Positions 10,023-22,590 of a DNA stretch of 64,000 nucleotides are shown piece by piece. The position numbers were made by a program, and so were the translations under genes. The notes below the pieces were generated by a model, which worked only from the letters and a program-made list of their open reading frames with translations, searched no databases and had not been told where the DNA came from. The DNA is taken from positions 46,727,053 to 46,791,052 of the forward strand of contig CM060732.1 of assembly GCA_030704615.1 (NCBI GenBank), given 5' to 3'. The first letter of the stretch is position 1, and every line of letters begins with the position of its first letter. The stretch is from Takakia lepidozioides. Lineage: Eukaryota; Streptophyta; Takakiopsida; Takakiales; Takakiaceae.

Positions 10023-11316
10023 ATGGCAGATTACAACCCACAAAGGGGAAGCTCACAGACCACACGGAGACATACGAGAAGTAATGGAGGGTCCACTAGA
10101 GTAGTGGGATTACCAGAAGGCTTAGAAGACAGCCCAAGACATTGGGCTGGGTTACCTTACATAGCTGTTATTATCTGTGCAAGCTTCCTCGCACTCCAGT
10201 TGTGGCCGGCGACACATTACAGGCATGATTGGGATCCCACCAGAACATGGCACCGGCACCCGAAGCCGGGGGAGGAAGTAGAACATGTTTGGTCGACAGA
10301 AGAGACTTCCGTTGACTCCACGACCGAGGTGTATCATGGGGAAGAGCGGAGCGTTGGAGCTGATCAGAAAGAGACCTATACTCAGGTCAGAGAACACAAT
10401 CAATTCCCCTTCTCTACAACAGGTGCGATGAAAATTGAGGGCCATGACCAGCTTGAAATTTGGTACACTTGGTTTTCCGATGTGATCGCTCGAGATCACG
10501 TTGTATGTTCTTTCTCTAAGTTGTTCATAATCATTTTTTGGTTAATATTCCATTTTCCTTTGCTACCCTGTACTCTGGGCCTTTACCATGTCAGATGTTG
10601 ACTTCTATTTTTCCCCTACTCTCCTTCCATGGGCATGTGGAGAAACCTTGTCTCAAATCAAACACTCGTCAGTTTGGTTATACGTGTTCCTTTTTATATT
10701 TTCTCTTTCCAGTGTGAGCTGGTGTCGCATCCACAAAGGTCGAATTCTGGCGCTGAGGCCATCTACTAGGATTCCGCTCGAAAAAAGCTGGAAAAAACCC
10801 CAAAAGCTTTGTAAGATATATCTATATATCTCCCATAAGCGTGGGATGGGGCTAGGATGGCACTCGAAAGGGCCTTCCTTATGTTAGCCGATCTATGTTA
10901 ACGATGTAGTTCAGGTCCTGTCTAGTGATTTCGTTGTCTAGTTTCAGATGTTGTCAGTGGGTGCTACCCAATGAACTCGAAGACTTACCTACGACATAAT
11001 CTTGATATGGAGTGTTACTTACCTGGAAAGTAAATTGACTAACTTAGCGGTAATACAGAATGCTGGATATATCGCAGACGGTCTGCCTCGCCTTCCGATG
11101 AAATCCGACGCCGGTGTACCGAGTGCTGAGAATGTCACAGACTCGGGTTTGCCAATATCGCTGCCTTCTGCATCGGATGAAGGAACAAACTGGCAGGAGA
11201 TAGTGCTGTCACTACAGAAGAGATTACAAGAGCAAGAGAAGACACTACAACAGAATCAGATTAAACTGGCTGCGCTGGAAGAGCATGTGCGAGATTCGCC
11301 CAAAGTAGGAGGGTAG
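10023..11316 (+). CDS. Probable two-exon gene: single-pass membrane protein with C-terminal coiled coil, function unknown
   Basis: Exon 1 is taken as 10023-10502, starting at a good-context ATG (GCCATGG). It encodes 160 residues: a basic, Ser/Arg-rich start, a hydrophobic segment at about residues 45-60 (LPYIAVIICASFLALQL), then a hydrophilic region rich in Glu and Thr. A GTATG donor follows at 10503. The last exon is taken as 11059-11316: the acceptor is TAATACAG, with a good branch-point match (GACTAAC) about 20 bases upstream. It keeps phase 0 and ends at TAG. Its last 40 residues (QKRLQEQEKTLQQNQIKL) form an obvious coiled coil. The joined product is about 245 residues. I do not recognise the family. 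Extra small exons between 10503 and 11058 cannot be excluded. Confidence 0.5.
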
Positions 11317-12215
11317 CTCGGTCGCAGGGCTGCAAATCGTAAGCAGGTTGCGTGGGAGTTAATCCGAGTCTGCAGCCATGGCTCTTATGACTTGTAACAT
11401 CATTCAAACTCTTCATGAATGACTGTCGTTAGTATGACAAGTGTGCCTTGATATAGGGGAGCCCTAATAATACAAAGGAAAGTTCCCAGCAGCTCTTTCC
11501 GTTGTGTAAAGGCTCCAAGACTGTATGAAGCGCAATTTCTGCCTTGAAGGCAAAACAGTTTTGTCTGTCATGGAATAGTCATGTGTGGCTGCAAAGTTTT
11601 CCATCTGATAGCAGAAAGTGTGATCACTGATCTCTTCTTGGCCTGTCCGACAAAGGAGTATTTGCTTCCGCATCCACGGACATGTGTTAAGACTTTGTGT
11701 CTGACCATTTTTCCTCCTCTAGTCATGGCACTTGTCATCCTCAAAGTTCCCATTCTGCAACTCTTTCTCTCATACTTTTGCCACCACACTGTATATCTTT
11801 CACTCCTTTGAGTTTCCCCCACATAGATTCTGCAAACATGTGGGGAGAGAGGTGTGACCATGGTAGTAGGCAACATCTGATGTACAAACTCCTCTTGAAA
11901 GCAAAGCTACATGGCAACAACAGAGTCAGGCAGAGGCACAACTGAGAAGGGCCTGTGGAAGGAGTTGGAACCAGACTCACCAACATGCAGGCATCTTGTA
12001 ATCACATATCAATGCTCATTCCAATCTTGATATTGGGATCATCACATGAAAACATGTCCTCACTTTGATGCAAACAAGAACCCGATGCACTAGGTGCAAA
12101 ATAATTTGTCCAGCAGGCTGGGTAATCCCATCACCAATTGGGCGACAGGTCATTTCACATCTCCATGATCGTTGAGTCCGACAAGTAACTGTGTAGTTGC
12201 AACCCTGGCTACAGA
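11317..12215. other. Convergent 3' UTRs / intergenic
   Basis: The space lies between the plus-strand gene ending at 11316 and the minus-strand clock gene ending at 12216, so it should hold both 3' UTRs. Short open frames on both strands have no recognisable content. Confidence 0.45.
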
Positions 12216-15200
12216 TCAACTTGTCTGGCAAGGAGCCTGATCCCCAGCCTCAATGCAGCCATCCTCCTCATCGTCTTCCTCATCCTCCAACTCATCCACC
12301 TTCTTGCTCTCATCGTTGACCCGCCGCACAAACTGCCCTCTATTTCGGGGTCGCTGTTCAGCCAGCCGCTTTCGACTCATGTACCTTATCTTCTTTTCGA
12401 AGAACCTGTCTTTCCGCTTCTGCCTAAATTTGCTCAACGCCACCTCCCGCCTCCCAGCTTGCTCCAACTTGTTCCCAGTTACAGGGTCACCTGGCATTGG
12501 GGACCATGCGAGGGGAAACTGGCTGTTCAAATGGGAGACTGGCAGAGTTATCGGGTAAAAAGAGAATGCATTAGGGGGTAGAAGGCCGTGACTAGGGGGC
12601 ATCAATTGGACAGCTCCGATCCCTGGATAAATGCTAAGCGGGCCCTCATGTGGCAATTGGGGTACAACATGCAGACCCGACTGCATTACAGCTGGAGAGT
12701 AGAGTGAGGGCTGCACAAAACCAGGTGGAAGAAGGGAGGAACTCCCAATGCCGCCAATGGCACCAGCCAACCCACCCTGTATGCCACCTTGGGACTGAAT
12801 CTGCTTGACCGTAGGCTGATCACCTTGAGGATACCTCATCACTGGATTGCATGGTAAAGATGGAGTAATCCAATGGCCGTGATTACCGCAGGTATCTGCA
12901 TCCCCTATCCCACTGTGACTCCATCCATGAGTAGACCCTGGCGTTGCTGCCTCCCAATGTGAAGGGCCAGCTGAATGCCTAAGGTTTTGGTCTTGTACTA
13001 CGAGAGGCACGTCCTGTGGGATGCTGTATCTATGCTGCCCATCTACTGAACAATCAAGATTCCCCATGCACTCAATGGAAGGGCATTCAGTTGCAAAGCT
13101 ATCATTTGCCATCCTGTCATCCAGGTGGCTTCCACCCCTCATGCGATTGCTTGCAGGACTTTCAAGCACCGCACGTTCCTGAAAGCACTGTCTACTTGTT
13201 GCCCGGTCATGCACGTGAGTTCCACTTGCTGTCAATCCATGCACAGGGGCTCCATCCGCTGTATGTGCCTGCGTGTGCTTTACAGTTGTTGCCCGTTCGG
13301 TCACAACCCGTGCATATGTGAGAAACGCAGATGACCCAGGCACTCTGAGCTCACTCCTTTTTGGCAGTTCTGGAAGCGATACTGCATTGACCATCAGATG
13401 CCCCAGTCACTAACTGAAAAGACAAAAGAAATGTGATTGCAGAACTAGACAGCAAATAGACCTGACCAGGAGACCCTCCATAGTGCTCCAGTCTAGCCCT
13501 CCCAGGGGTGTCAGTTGCTTTCGACATGGTTCATTTGTACGAGCATATATCAATGTGAGAGCCTAGTGAACTCGAACTCCACTTGAGAAGTAACCAAAGA
13601 CTCAAAGATAGCCACATCCTCGTTAAAGGACAGCACAGCAGATGATAAGAGCATATTAGATAAGAACAAAAATAACCAGAATGTAATAACATAAATGACT
13701 GACATAGCCTGCATGATATGATTTCCGACAGGTAGCAGTGCTGTCCCCCAAATCCCACAGTGGCCTCTGGCATGTTCACACTCAGGTGCAAGTAGAGTTT
13801 TGACCTCCATACACAACCCCCGTCAATTTATGGTCACAAGCTCTGGATTGGAGCATTTCACTGCTCTGGTAAATGTCTCAAGCACAATCTGCTTGCCTCT
13901 TGCAATCTTCCAGAACCTTAAAATCTTTTCCATCATTCAACGGGGACCACCACACCCACCCCTCAACCATACTAGTTAGGCAATACTGCCACAATGGACC
14001 TGTAGATACCCCTATAAGTCCAATCTCAACGTGTTTGCCTGCAGAGTTGCGACACCTAGGAAAATCATGTACCACAGTGAGGGCCCTACCTGGCTTGGGC
14101 ACCGAGCCTGAAGGTTCATGTGGTCCATTTGCCATCCAAGGTTCTCTTAATCCATCTGACGAAGGCTTCAACGAAAGGTCCAATGCTGGTGAGCTCTCCG
14201 ACTGCATGCAGTCACAGAAACTCACAGAAACTTCAACGCACTATCTTACACACGGACACTAACTGGCCATCACAAGCTGTAGACCGAATCTCTCCGACTG
14301 AAAGCAGTCACAGAAACTTCAATGCACTATCTGTCACATGGACATCAACTGGCCATCACAAGTAGACCAAATATCATGATTTTGTACTCAATCAATTCAA
14401 GAGACCATTAATCCATGGGTGGGACTTCGAGATGGGTCCCACAGCTTTAATGAATGTGATGCCAGATAAGAAACAATTTTGTGGCAGTGACAGAAGAAGT
14501 ACCAGATTTGCACACTCTAAGGAATCCTAGAACTTAGTCGTGGCAGACACCAGGTCTGTCAATTCTGAACATCAAATATATATGACAAAATAGTCAGTCC
14601 GTTGCAGATTCTCATGTGGGATTTGGCTCTCCACAAGATCAACTGAATTTCCCTCTCAATAGACGCAACAAGAGATACAGAGAAGACATACCAATGTTTG
14701 GCTACCATGCTCCATAGAATTGACAACAAGAGTCTTGCTCAGGCTGTCTTCTGAAAACAGGTCAGTGCTCAGAGATTCACTTGTGTCAAGACAGTCGATA
14801 ACTGATGGCGGGTCATTGATATTCAGACTTCCCCTTATGAGCTGCCTTTCACTCAACCCCAGCTGTATGGAAGAAGAACAACAACAAATCAGTGAAACGT
14901 TTTTTCCTTAAAACTTCCAAGTTCAAGTGGTGCACCCTCTGAATGAGATCTGTACTGTCCAGTCCATGGATGTCTAGATACCTATTCACGTACTTTTGGT
15001 CATGATTAATTTAGTCTAGTCTGAGAGAAAAAATTGAAGTACCACTTTTCATGCACTTAACCGGAACACACAAGTAACCCAGACACAAGGGCAGAACAAA
15101 TCTTTTCTGTCCACATGGCAATCCCAACCAGACCAAAGTTGGTCGCACCTCCTGTTCAATGAGGCAAAGCTAGCTCCAGTGTGCCTCATCAATGAAAGTC

Positions 15201-18064
15201 TAAAAAGTTCTGAGGAGGTGAGCAGTGCACCATGCGACGTCTGCGCCACATGTGAGTCCATAAATTGAGCAACTCATTGGTGCGAAGAGGCTTCACAAGA
15301 TAGTCAGCAGCACCTAGCTGCAAGCACTTGACCACCACCGCCACTTCATCTCGAGCAGACATCACTGTCACGAAAAAAAACCAGATGCAGCTCAATTACT
15401 TGATTTTGAACTTGAACCTGCACATTGCGAGTCCCTTTCTCTCTCCCCATGAAGTTTCTTTTTTGCTTCTTTCTTTGTCTCTCCCTCCCTCTTCACTTGT
15501 TCCTTGTTACCCAAAGAACTCTTTATCCCCAAATACTGCAAGCCTTCTTGTTGTTCAAATTGCATCAGTGCTGATAAAGCACCGTGCACATGTCACCTCC
15601 AAGAAGATGAAGCATCCAAATCCAATGACCTCAAACGCATAGAGTATGGTGTCCAGATGCCTCCACGTCTTATCTTACTCAGACAGCTGACAGGACATCC
15701 CAGTGATAAGGGCACAGCACTGAGCAACTCACTCAATGTCAAGACACACCCTTCATGCACACCGGAAAGCTCCAGCAGTAAATTCACACACACGACATTA
15801 GATTTTGCTATCCAGACATAGTGGTGCTACTTACTAACAATAGGGATCTGCTTGAGTTGTTCTTCCTTCATAATGTGCTTCAACATCTTGAAACCCTTCC
15901 CCTGTGGAAGCTCAACCTCTGCCAGTATGAGATCCACATCTGACATATTTGCCCTCAGCACATCCAGAACCTGTCGAACAGTCTTCACTTCTGTCACTGC
16001 TTACAACCGAGTAAAAAGATTGTCAGGGCAGTAACTTAGCCAGAGGTGACTCAAGAGAAGCAACAACTCCCCCATCTCCTGAATTGTTCCGCATAGGAAT
16101 ATACAGTGTTTTCATAATAATCGGACCCACAAACAAGTATGTCATTGACCAATCACCCGACCTTAGGTGGAAAGGACGAGTGCCTACCACATGTCAGGAG
16201 ATACGAAAAGAACTGGAGAAGGGAAAAAGTTGTTCAAAAAAGATCACATAACTCTCATATGAGAGACTGACATAACCAGCAAACCCACTATCCACAAGAG
16301 CTAATACTCTATAACGGGTGGCAGCACATGTACTGCAGTAGTCAGATATGTGTCAAGGGGTTCAGCAAAATCTCCAAAATATCAGTAAGCTTCTCCTCCC
16401 TCCCTTAAACCAACGGATAACAGGCAGCCTGCCGCACAAGCCCCTGGATGATTATTGTGGGAGGAACCTGCAATCAACCCCAGTCAAAGTTAACATGTGC
16501 CTGTGGGTCTGAGAGGAACTTTATAGACGATCGGGGATGATAGTTCTTCCAGCAATTTTTTGGTCCAGATGGATGGACAAAAAGTTTTAATGGAATTTAT
16601 CGGTGGCACAGAAGGCTCCTCTGATCAGATAGAGAAAGACCTACGAGACTCAGACAGTACCTGGAGTTTACGAATCCTACCAAAGAACAGAAGGGAAGCC
16701 TGGCAGCTGTAACACTGACAGAATATAAGGACCAGCAATCAGAGAAATGCGTCGAGACCACGAGATTGTAGAACCATGCATACTTTCAGCCACTTCAAAC
16801 TTATGAGTTGAAAGGCAGTCTCTAGTCCAACCGTGGCATCTTCACTGAGTCCCTGTCCAGCGAACCCTGTTGTTTTTTGAAGTGTGACTAACCACAAGAT
16901 CAAGGCTTTGAGACAGCTTGGAAAACCAAAGAGCACATGCTTCTCTTTGGAAAAGTGGTCATGCGATGTCCTCTAACCCTACAAAAATTACTTCAGCCAC
17001 AATCCCAAGGAGATGAGGAGATTTTCTGGTGTGCAGAGACTGGCACTTACCCCTAGATATGCTGGGAGGCTCCCCCTCCATTAAAACTGGATGACATTTA
17101 TTTGAAAACAGATTGATTGTAGAGCTCTTGTGCCCACACACTTATAAGCGCAAAGATGCTGCTAGGACCTTGATGAATTATAACATCTCCTAGGTTGTGA
17201 TACTGAGTTAAACCTCAGACCACAGGGAGGGTTTCCATGGCAGTAAAAGCCAGCTAGTAAGACATCTTGTATTGCACCTTTAGTGTAAGCTTGGCAGAAA
17301 AGCACCAATAAATGAACTCACACCATGCTAGTCACGTGAACACCAGAAAAAATTGACTAGCTATGTGTAAAATAAGACCATTTGGCACCAAAAACCCTGG
17401 TGATCTTCAGATTGACCCATCCCTTTGACATTGTGAGTAGAAATTTTTGTCACACAGCAGAGACACAAACAACATGAAAGAGGTAGAATTAGAGACAACC
17501 AAACAAAAATAAAGCCTCGGTTCTTCCCTCAGACGTCTATAATGCCTAAGTTGCTACTTCTTGTTAAACCAAGGTAATCACCTTGCAGAATGAATCTGTA
17601 TCCACTCCATGCATTCATCATCCTGGCATGTATGCAGTATCCCTTGAGTTTTTCTATTATTGCAGTGGCAGGTCTCCACAACAGTAGTCTACTATAGTGA
17701 CTGAAGTTGGCTGGTCTCTTTCCCAGATCTTCCTACACTCATGTTAAACCTATGAAAGAAATCTGATATAGACACATACCCTCCTGAAGCCTGATGCAGA
17801 AATTGGTCCCTGAACTTCTAAGATATACTAGGATACTTTTTCTCAACACAGAAATGACGGCACAAAAACCACTGATTCTACAGCTATTTCTCACACAGTC
17901 AGCCTCACCAGAATAAAATTACCTTTGTACGCACAGCCGCGGAGTAGATCGCCAACTTCATGTGAGGTACTGGGATCCCAGAGAAGAATACGAACCCTGC
18001 TCCGATCAAACAACAGGCCACTGCCACGCGGCGGCACCCCACCAGAACTTGAATCAAGTATCAT
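12216..18064 (-). CDS. TOC1: TOC1/PRR1-type pseudo-response regulator (circadian clock), spliced
   Basis: Minus-strand gene with clear exons: 18064-17923 (start MILDSSS, then [12 protein letters not shown]), 15996-15835 (ends IPIV), 15364-15231 ([20 protein letters not shown] to [10 protein letters not shown]) and 14862-14692 (starts LGLSERQ). Their phases join exactly. An exon starting at 14201 follows ([13 protein letters not shown]); its donor is uncertain, perhaps 14000. The last exon starts near 13381 and ends at 12216. It contains the SSAFLTY motif, a low-complexity middle and a CCT domain at about 12321-12449 ([20 protein letters not shown]), then an acidic tail. This model gives about 658 residues; Arabidopsis TOC1 has 618. 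The receiver has Glu (LILAEVELP) where a true receiver has the phosphorylated Asp, as in PRRs. TOC1 represses morning clock genes in the nucleus, with the CCT domain contacting DNA. The first intron is about 1.9 kb. The initiator Met is inferred. Confidence 0.92.
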
Positions 18065-18254
18065 GTTGCACTATGCTATAATGCTAGGCACACATTCGGG
18101 CACTCCTCACCGGCTTCCATGCAGCTCCAAGTGCTGCGGCCATGCCACTGACAACTGGTACTCTGTAGCCACAACTATGAATCTACTTGGCCTTTATGCA
18201 TCTCTTCTTTGTGCGATCCGTTGTAACTTGCTCCTGACATCCTCCCTCTTCGAT

Positions 18255-18260
18255 CACGTG
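18255..18260. promoter_or_regulatory. G-box CACGTG upstream of TOC1 start
   Basis: A palindromic CACGTG lies about 190 bases upstream of the predicted TOC1 start codon. G-boxes bind bHLH and bZIP factors, including light and clock regulators. I saw no evening element (AAAATATCT) in the nearby upstream sequence. It may sit in the 5' leader rather than the promoter. Confidence 0.3.
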
Positions 18261-18404
18261 CCTTGTGACCATTACTGGCTGTAAAGAATCCAGCAGGAAG
18301 AAGAACACCACAGGCCGGCCTCCCTCTCTCTTCAAAGTAGCACTTGTGATGAAATAACACTCAACCTTAAAAATGGAAAGGGGTGAGCTATGAGGTCTAA
18401 GGCA

Positions 18405-18478
18405 GTTTGAACTAACGCTTTATACCCAGTCTCGCTGGAAGGTCAATCGCATACGCTAGACCACCAGACCACCATACT
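18405..18478 (-). repeat. tRNA-like segment (possible SINE head)
   Basis: On the minus strand the segment reads GGTGGTCTAGCGTATGCG, resembling an A-box region, followed about 40 bases later by AGTTCAAACTGCC, resembling a B-box. No acceptor stem closes it, so a working tRNA is unlikely. It sits just upstream of TOC1. Confidence 0.35.
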
Positions 18479-18499
18479 TTGAGTCAAAGTATAGACATA

Positions 18500-19656
18500 T
18501 CGCTAATGATGGGGAACAGCACCGTTGACTGTCTGGACAGTAGCCCTTTTGATAAAAGAAGGAACACTCTTCCACAAAAAATCAGAAGAGACTGACCCTT
18601 CGCAGACAGAGAAATAGATCCTCGCAACTATGGATTCCAGGGAGTGGATGCTGCTTGTTCCAGCGTCTTCTGATAGATCTAGGCTTCTGCGGCTCGCGTT
18701 GTGGAATGCACCGCGAAATCATCTATAACAGACAACCAAATCAAATGAAGCCAAAATGGCGACGGACAGCAGCAGAACATTAGGAAATAAACATTTGAAA
18801 CAGCAAACCAGACCAGCTTGACTCATGAAAACCTCTTCCAGAACGGCTGTAGAGCATCACAAAAAATCTAACCAAACCGAAACTGAAACAACACCATCAC
18901 GGTCAACTAGCATACACAGAATCCCTTGAAAAACGCTCCAAAAACCCTATCCACACCAAGTACATCTTCTTCACAAGGCGCACGCAGCACGGCTGGAGTG
19001 CCGACGGACAACATGGACCTCTCATCAGCTCTTCGGCCTTTCCATCTCCACAAACCAACGCCACCATCCCACAGCCTTCACATTCTAAGTTACTTTACCA
19101 TGGAGTATTGTTTGCAGGCCTGCGATTGGGCACCATCCCAGGCAGTATTGTTTTCGTTACCGCCATTGGGCCCTATCTGCACTCTTTGCGAGGCTGCCAT
19201 TGGAGGAGGCCCAATCTAGGATACCCTAAGCAGGTCCACGAAGGCGTAGATCTGGCACACTTCGCGCACAATCAGGGCCCATCCCAACACGATAAGTGCA
19301 AACCCTAAAGGGCTTGGATTTCGGCAGCCTTCCACACCATGACGCCGGCCACCTGTCGACGGCACCTTTTGGTTGACCTCAACCCGCCACCCTGCCCCCC
19401 TTTCCAGCAACTGGCCGATGTACTCTGCCCGCTTGAAAACAGCTGAGCCCGCCCAGAAAACAATAATAATGTTTTTAATCGTTTTGTTTTTTTTGAATAA
19501 AGGGGATGAAGCCCCGTTATTCGTTTTATTAAATAAAAAGGCGTTGGCCAATTGATCAATTTTAGTTGAAAGGCATGATACACATCCATGGGATGAGGGA
19601 AGAGCCCGAGACATAATCAAGAGAGACCGCCGACATGCCCAGAACCAGAAGGGGCC
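18500..19656. other. Upstream region of TOC1 and repeat-like sequence
   Basis: The TOC1 promoter and any non-coding first exon should lie at the low-coordinate end of this stretch. From about 19480 to 19560 there is a TTTATTTAATAAAA segment beside GGGGCTTC/GGGGATGAAGCCCC that looks like a retroelement 3' end. Open frames on both strands lack recognisable features. Confidence 0.35.
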
Positions 19657-19910
19657 GGGGATGATTTTTATTTTTATTTTTATAAAGGGAAACACCTGGG
19701 AGCGACAGCTCACAAATCAGGCCCCTTGATAGAGAGAGGAGAAAATAACCTCTCAGTCACCTCGCCGTAAGGCTTTCAGATGCCACACCGGGCAGAGAAG
19801 GGGGAGAAGAGCGTACCACACCCGTCAAGTAGCAGAATTTGACCCCAGGGTCATCCGGATGCACTCAGCGCACTTTACCAACTGAGCTACTGACTGTTGG
19901 TGATGATTTT
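19657..19910 (-). mobile_element. tRNA-derived SINE with target-site duplication
   Basis: Read on the minus strand from 19898, the element begins CAGTAGCTCAGTTGGTAAAG, a textbook A-box. A B-box GGGGTCAAATTC follows near 19840. After about 150 bases of body (TTATTTTCTCCTC, GGGGCCTGATTTG, GTGTTTCCCTTT) it ends in an AAAATAAAAATAAAAA tail. Flanks are GGGGATGATTTT at 19657-19668 and GGTGATGATTTT at 19899-19910, a 12-bp target duplication with one change. The 230-bp size suits a plant SINE; it would depend on a LINE for movement. A second copy of its 3' part is at 63845-63925. Confidence 0.82.
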
Positions 19911-20830
19911 AATTATTCGTTTTAATTTTTGGCTGGGGGGCAAGAACATTTTCAAAGCGTGACAACAGATGCATTTGTTTTATTAATATGATTCTAATTG
20001 TTTGTTCAAAAACAAATTTGCTTTTAAGGGAAACCTTTTTCAGACTTTCGAAATAATTGTTTTCTGACGATCGCATTTTCCCAGAAAATAATTATAATAT
20101 TTTTAATTTGTCTAATTATTGACTGGGGGAAAATAATTTCAGAAAAGCACATCTTCGAATAATTTTTGCTGAAGATTATTGGCTTACGTTTTCCAGAACA
20201 CAATTATAGCGTGTTCTCTAATATTCATGATGTTTTAAATTTTTGGCTGCTGGGGACACAATCTCAAAAATCACATCCAATAGCATATTTCTCTGGTATT
20301 TTTCTTTACTATTAATATTTTGAGACTTTTGAGACTTTTGAGCTTAGTAGAAAACAATTATAATTTGACCAGGGGAAAATAATTTCAAAATCACATCATT
20401 CTTCAGCATATTTCTTTGCTATTTTGTTTTATCTATATAAGTTTATGTTTTCCATACTTTCGAAATAATTTTTGCTGACGCTCATGGGTGTGCATTTTAG
20501 AATTATCCGACCACGCTGTAATACAGGGGGGTGGCAGTTCGGAACTTCGGATATTACCTAGTAACCAAATTCGGGCAGGCCCTGCCTCGTGACACGTGCT
20601 GATTCCGGATAATGCCACGCACGAGACGTGGCGGGCGCCACGAAAAAAGCCCCTGTCAGCTGCTACAGCCAATGAGAGCGAAAAGGATTTGGCCACTTGT
20701 AAGTCCTACTCTATCCGACCAACGTAGGTCCACGGGCCCACCCCTCGAGTCTTCCCTCCCGGTTACCCACAGATTGGAAAGGCCGCCCGACAGAATGAGC
20801 TGGCCACCCGGAGAATTGGTCATGGCTATC
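19911..20830. other. AT-rich spacer, no gene seen
   Basis: 19911-20460 is strongly AT-rich with repeated AATAATTTC/GAAATAATT phrases. 20500-20830 is more GC-rich and contains GACACGTGCTG. An 87-residue minus frame at 20433-20696 has no recognisable content. Confidence 0.35.
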
Positions 20831-20844
20831 CCTTAGCTGAATTT

Positions 20845-20930
20845 TAGCCATAGCTGGTGAAGGTAGCACTCTAGTGTAAAACTCACAACTCTCCTTAAAT
20901 GACCATGAGACCCCCATTCAAGTCCCAATG
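20845..20930 (+). repeat. tRNA-like segment (possible SINE head)
   Basis: GGTAGCACTCTAGTG resembles an A-box and CATTCAAGTCCCAATG, about 50 bases on, resembles a B-box. Downstream sequence to about 21130 shows no gene. Confidence 0.35.
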
Positions 20931-21242
20931 GATTTCATCGATGCTCGCATTTTGCCCGATGAGATCAGATACAAATCAGTACTTGAACGAAAAATGTAGC
21001 GAGCATCATCGAGATGCACATGCAGGAATTAGGAATTAGTTTCACACTGAAAATCATAAAAGCGGCTAGCCAGTTGGAGTCAGTTTGTTGAGGGTTTGGC
21101 CAGTCCGCTAGAAGGTCCGCCGTTAAAGAATGAGGACTTGGAAAAATTCAGAATCTAAACCCGGTGAAAGGGGTGGGTTCATGAGCTCACCCCATGGGCC
21201 GTCCTGGCGGGGCCCATAGGTGCATTCAAGTCTCAATTATTA

Positions 21243-21345
21243 AAAAATGAGAGGGCTTTCCAAGACCCCAGGCGCAGGCCTCCTGATTGGGAGATCTCAA
21301 TGACAATACACACAAAACAAAACAAAACAAAACAAACTACCAAAC
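21243..21345 (+). repeat. 5'-truncated copy of the 310-bp retroposon with (CAAAA)n tail
   Basis: The segment matches only the last ~85 bases of the unit at 7655-7960 (GAGGGCTTTCCAA ... GAGATCTCAATG) and ends in four to five CAAAA repeats. Loss of the 5' part with retention of the tail fits incomplete target-primed reverse transcription. Confidence 0.7.
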
Positions 21346-21535
21346 TTAATGTATTGATAGTAGACTATTGTGGTGGAGACCTTCCATTGCTATTGAATGC
21401 ATGCATTATATCATATAGATTAATTATGAAGGGTGCTTGAATTGGTTTAACAAGAAGTTGCAGCATTTGCATTATAGACCTCTGAAGGAAGAACTAAGGC
21501 TTTATTTTTTGTTTGGTTGTCTCTAGTCCTACCTC

Positions 21536-22590
21536 ATAGTTTGCTTTCCATAGTTTTTTTGTTTGTTTGTTTTTTCTTATGACCAGTTTGCTTTCATGAC
21601 AAATGTCTACATTTCTACTATTTGAACTATTTCTTTTTCTTTCATTCTTATCCACATGATTACATGTAGCTTGAAATAATGGAAGACAATAGTCTTTTAG
21701 TGTGAAGTGACATCATAAGTTATCTTTATAGCAGTTGGAAGAATGATTCAAAAATACTCACAAACATCTAGACTGTTTTTTTGTTTTTTAATAAATCTTC
21801 TAAGGGGAGGAGGCCCTGTTATATTGTCAAGACCTTCTGAAATATTGATTTTCCATTGAGCACGAATTCATTCAGATGATTTACTTGGCAAATTCAATTT
21901 TGTGTAAGCAAAATAAACAAATAAATAAAAAGTTGATGAAGTTGTTTGAGGTGTGCTTTTTGAAGTGCTGTTTGCAGCTATTTATGGTGACTTTTAATCA
22001 ATTTTACTGATGTGCAAATTTCTGGAAGTGTTTCAAAATGTCAAGAAAATATATTAAAGAAAAATAAAATTGCAGTTAAAGAAAAGAAATGGCAGGTAAC
22101 ACCAAAGAAGGCCTGGTGTTAGGTGTAAGATCCCATGGGTGGGTCATACTATAATAATTCATAACTCTGGGTGACTCACCCTCAAAAACAAAGACAAAGA
22201 AAGAGAAAAAACTCGGAAGTCTTTACATCGGACGTGACAAGTTCCATAGTTCACAATGTTTCTTCCCGTTGATTTGATCTGTTCTCGTTGGAGCCTGGAG
22301 GTATCTGTATTCGTCCCATAGTCGTGCAAATTCCAGAAGTCCGATTTGTATTTTATAACAATTTTGTCATCTGGTTGCTGTCCTTGTTGAGTGGATTTGA
22401 TTTCCCCCGGCAACTGACCAAAGTTGTATTATCCACATGTAGCAAAAAAGCAAAGACTTCATTCACAGAGAGAAGACCAAGCATCTTCAAAGTTGATCTT
22501 TGTAATCCCTGCTTCACACCTGTTTGGGTGTCTGAGAGAGAGAAAGGGCAGCACCATATTGAGCAGGTGTGTCCTATACTACCCTAATAT
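21536..22590 (+). repeat. ~1.05-kb dispersed repeat, copy 1 (inverted partner at 52170-53216)
   Basis: The sequence matches the reverse complement of 52170-53216 almost throughout, for example GGTAACACCAAAGAAGGC, GATCCCATGGG, GATTTGTATTTTATAA and GTGTCTGAGAGAGA. It carries no long frame. It may be an LTR or the untranslated part of a larger retroelement. Polarity is arbitrary. Confidence 0.8.

Noticed and set aside
13531-13816. Minus-strand frames with hydrophobic segments inside the TOC1 gene
   Set aside because: They lie in an intron and have no counterpart in TOC1-family proteins.
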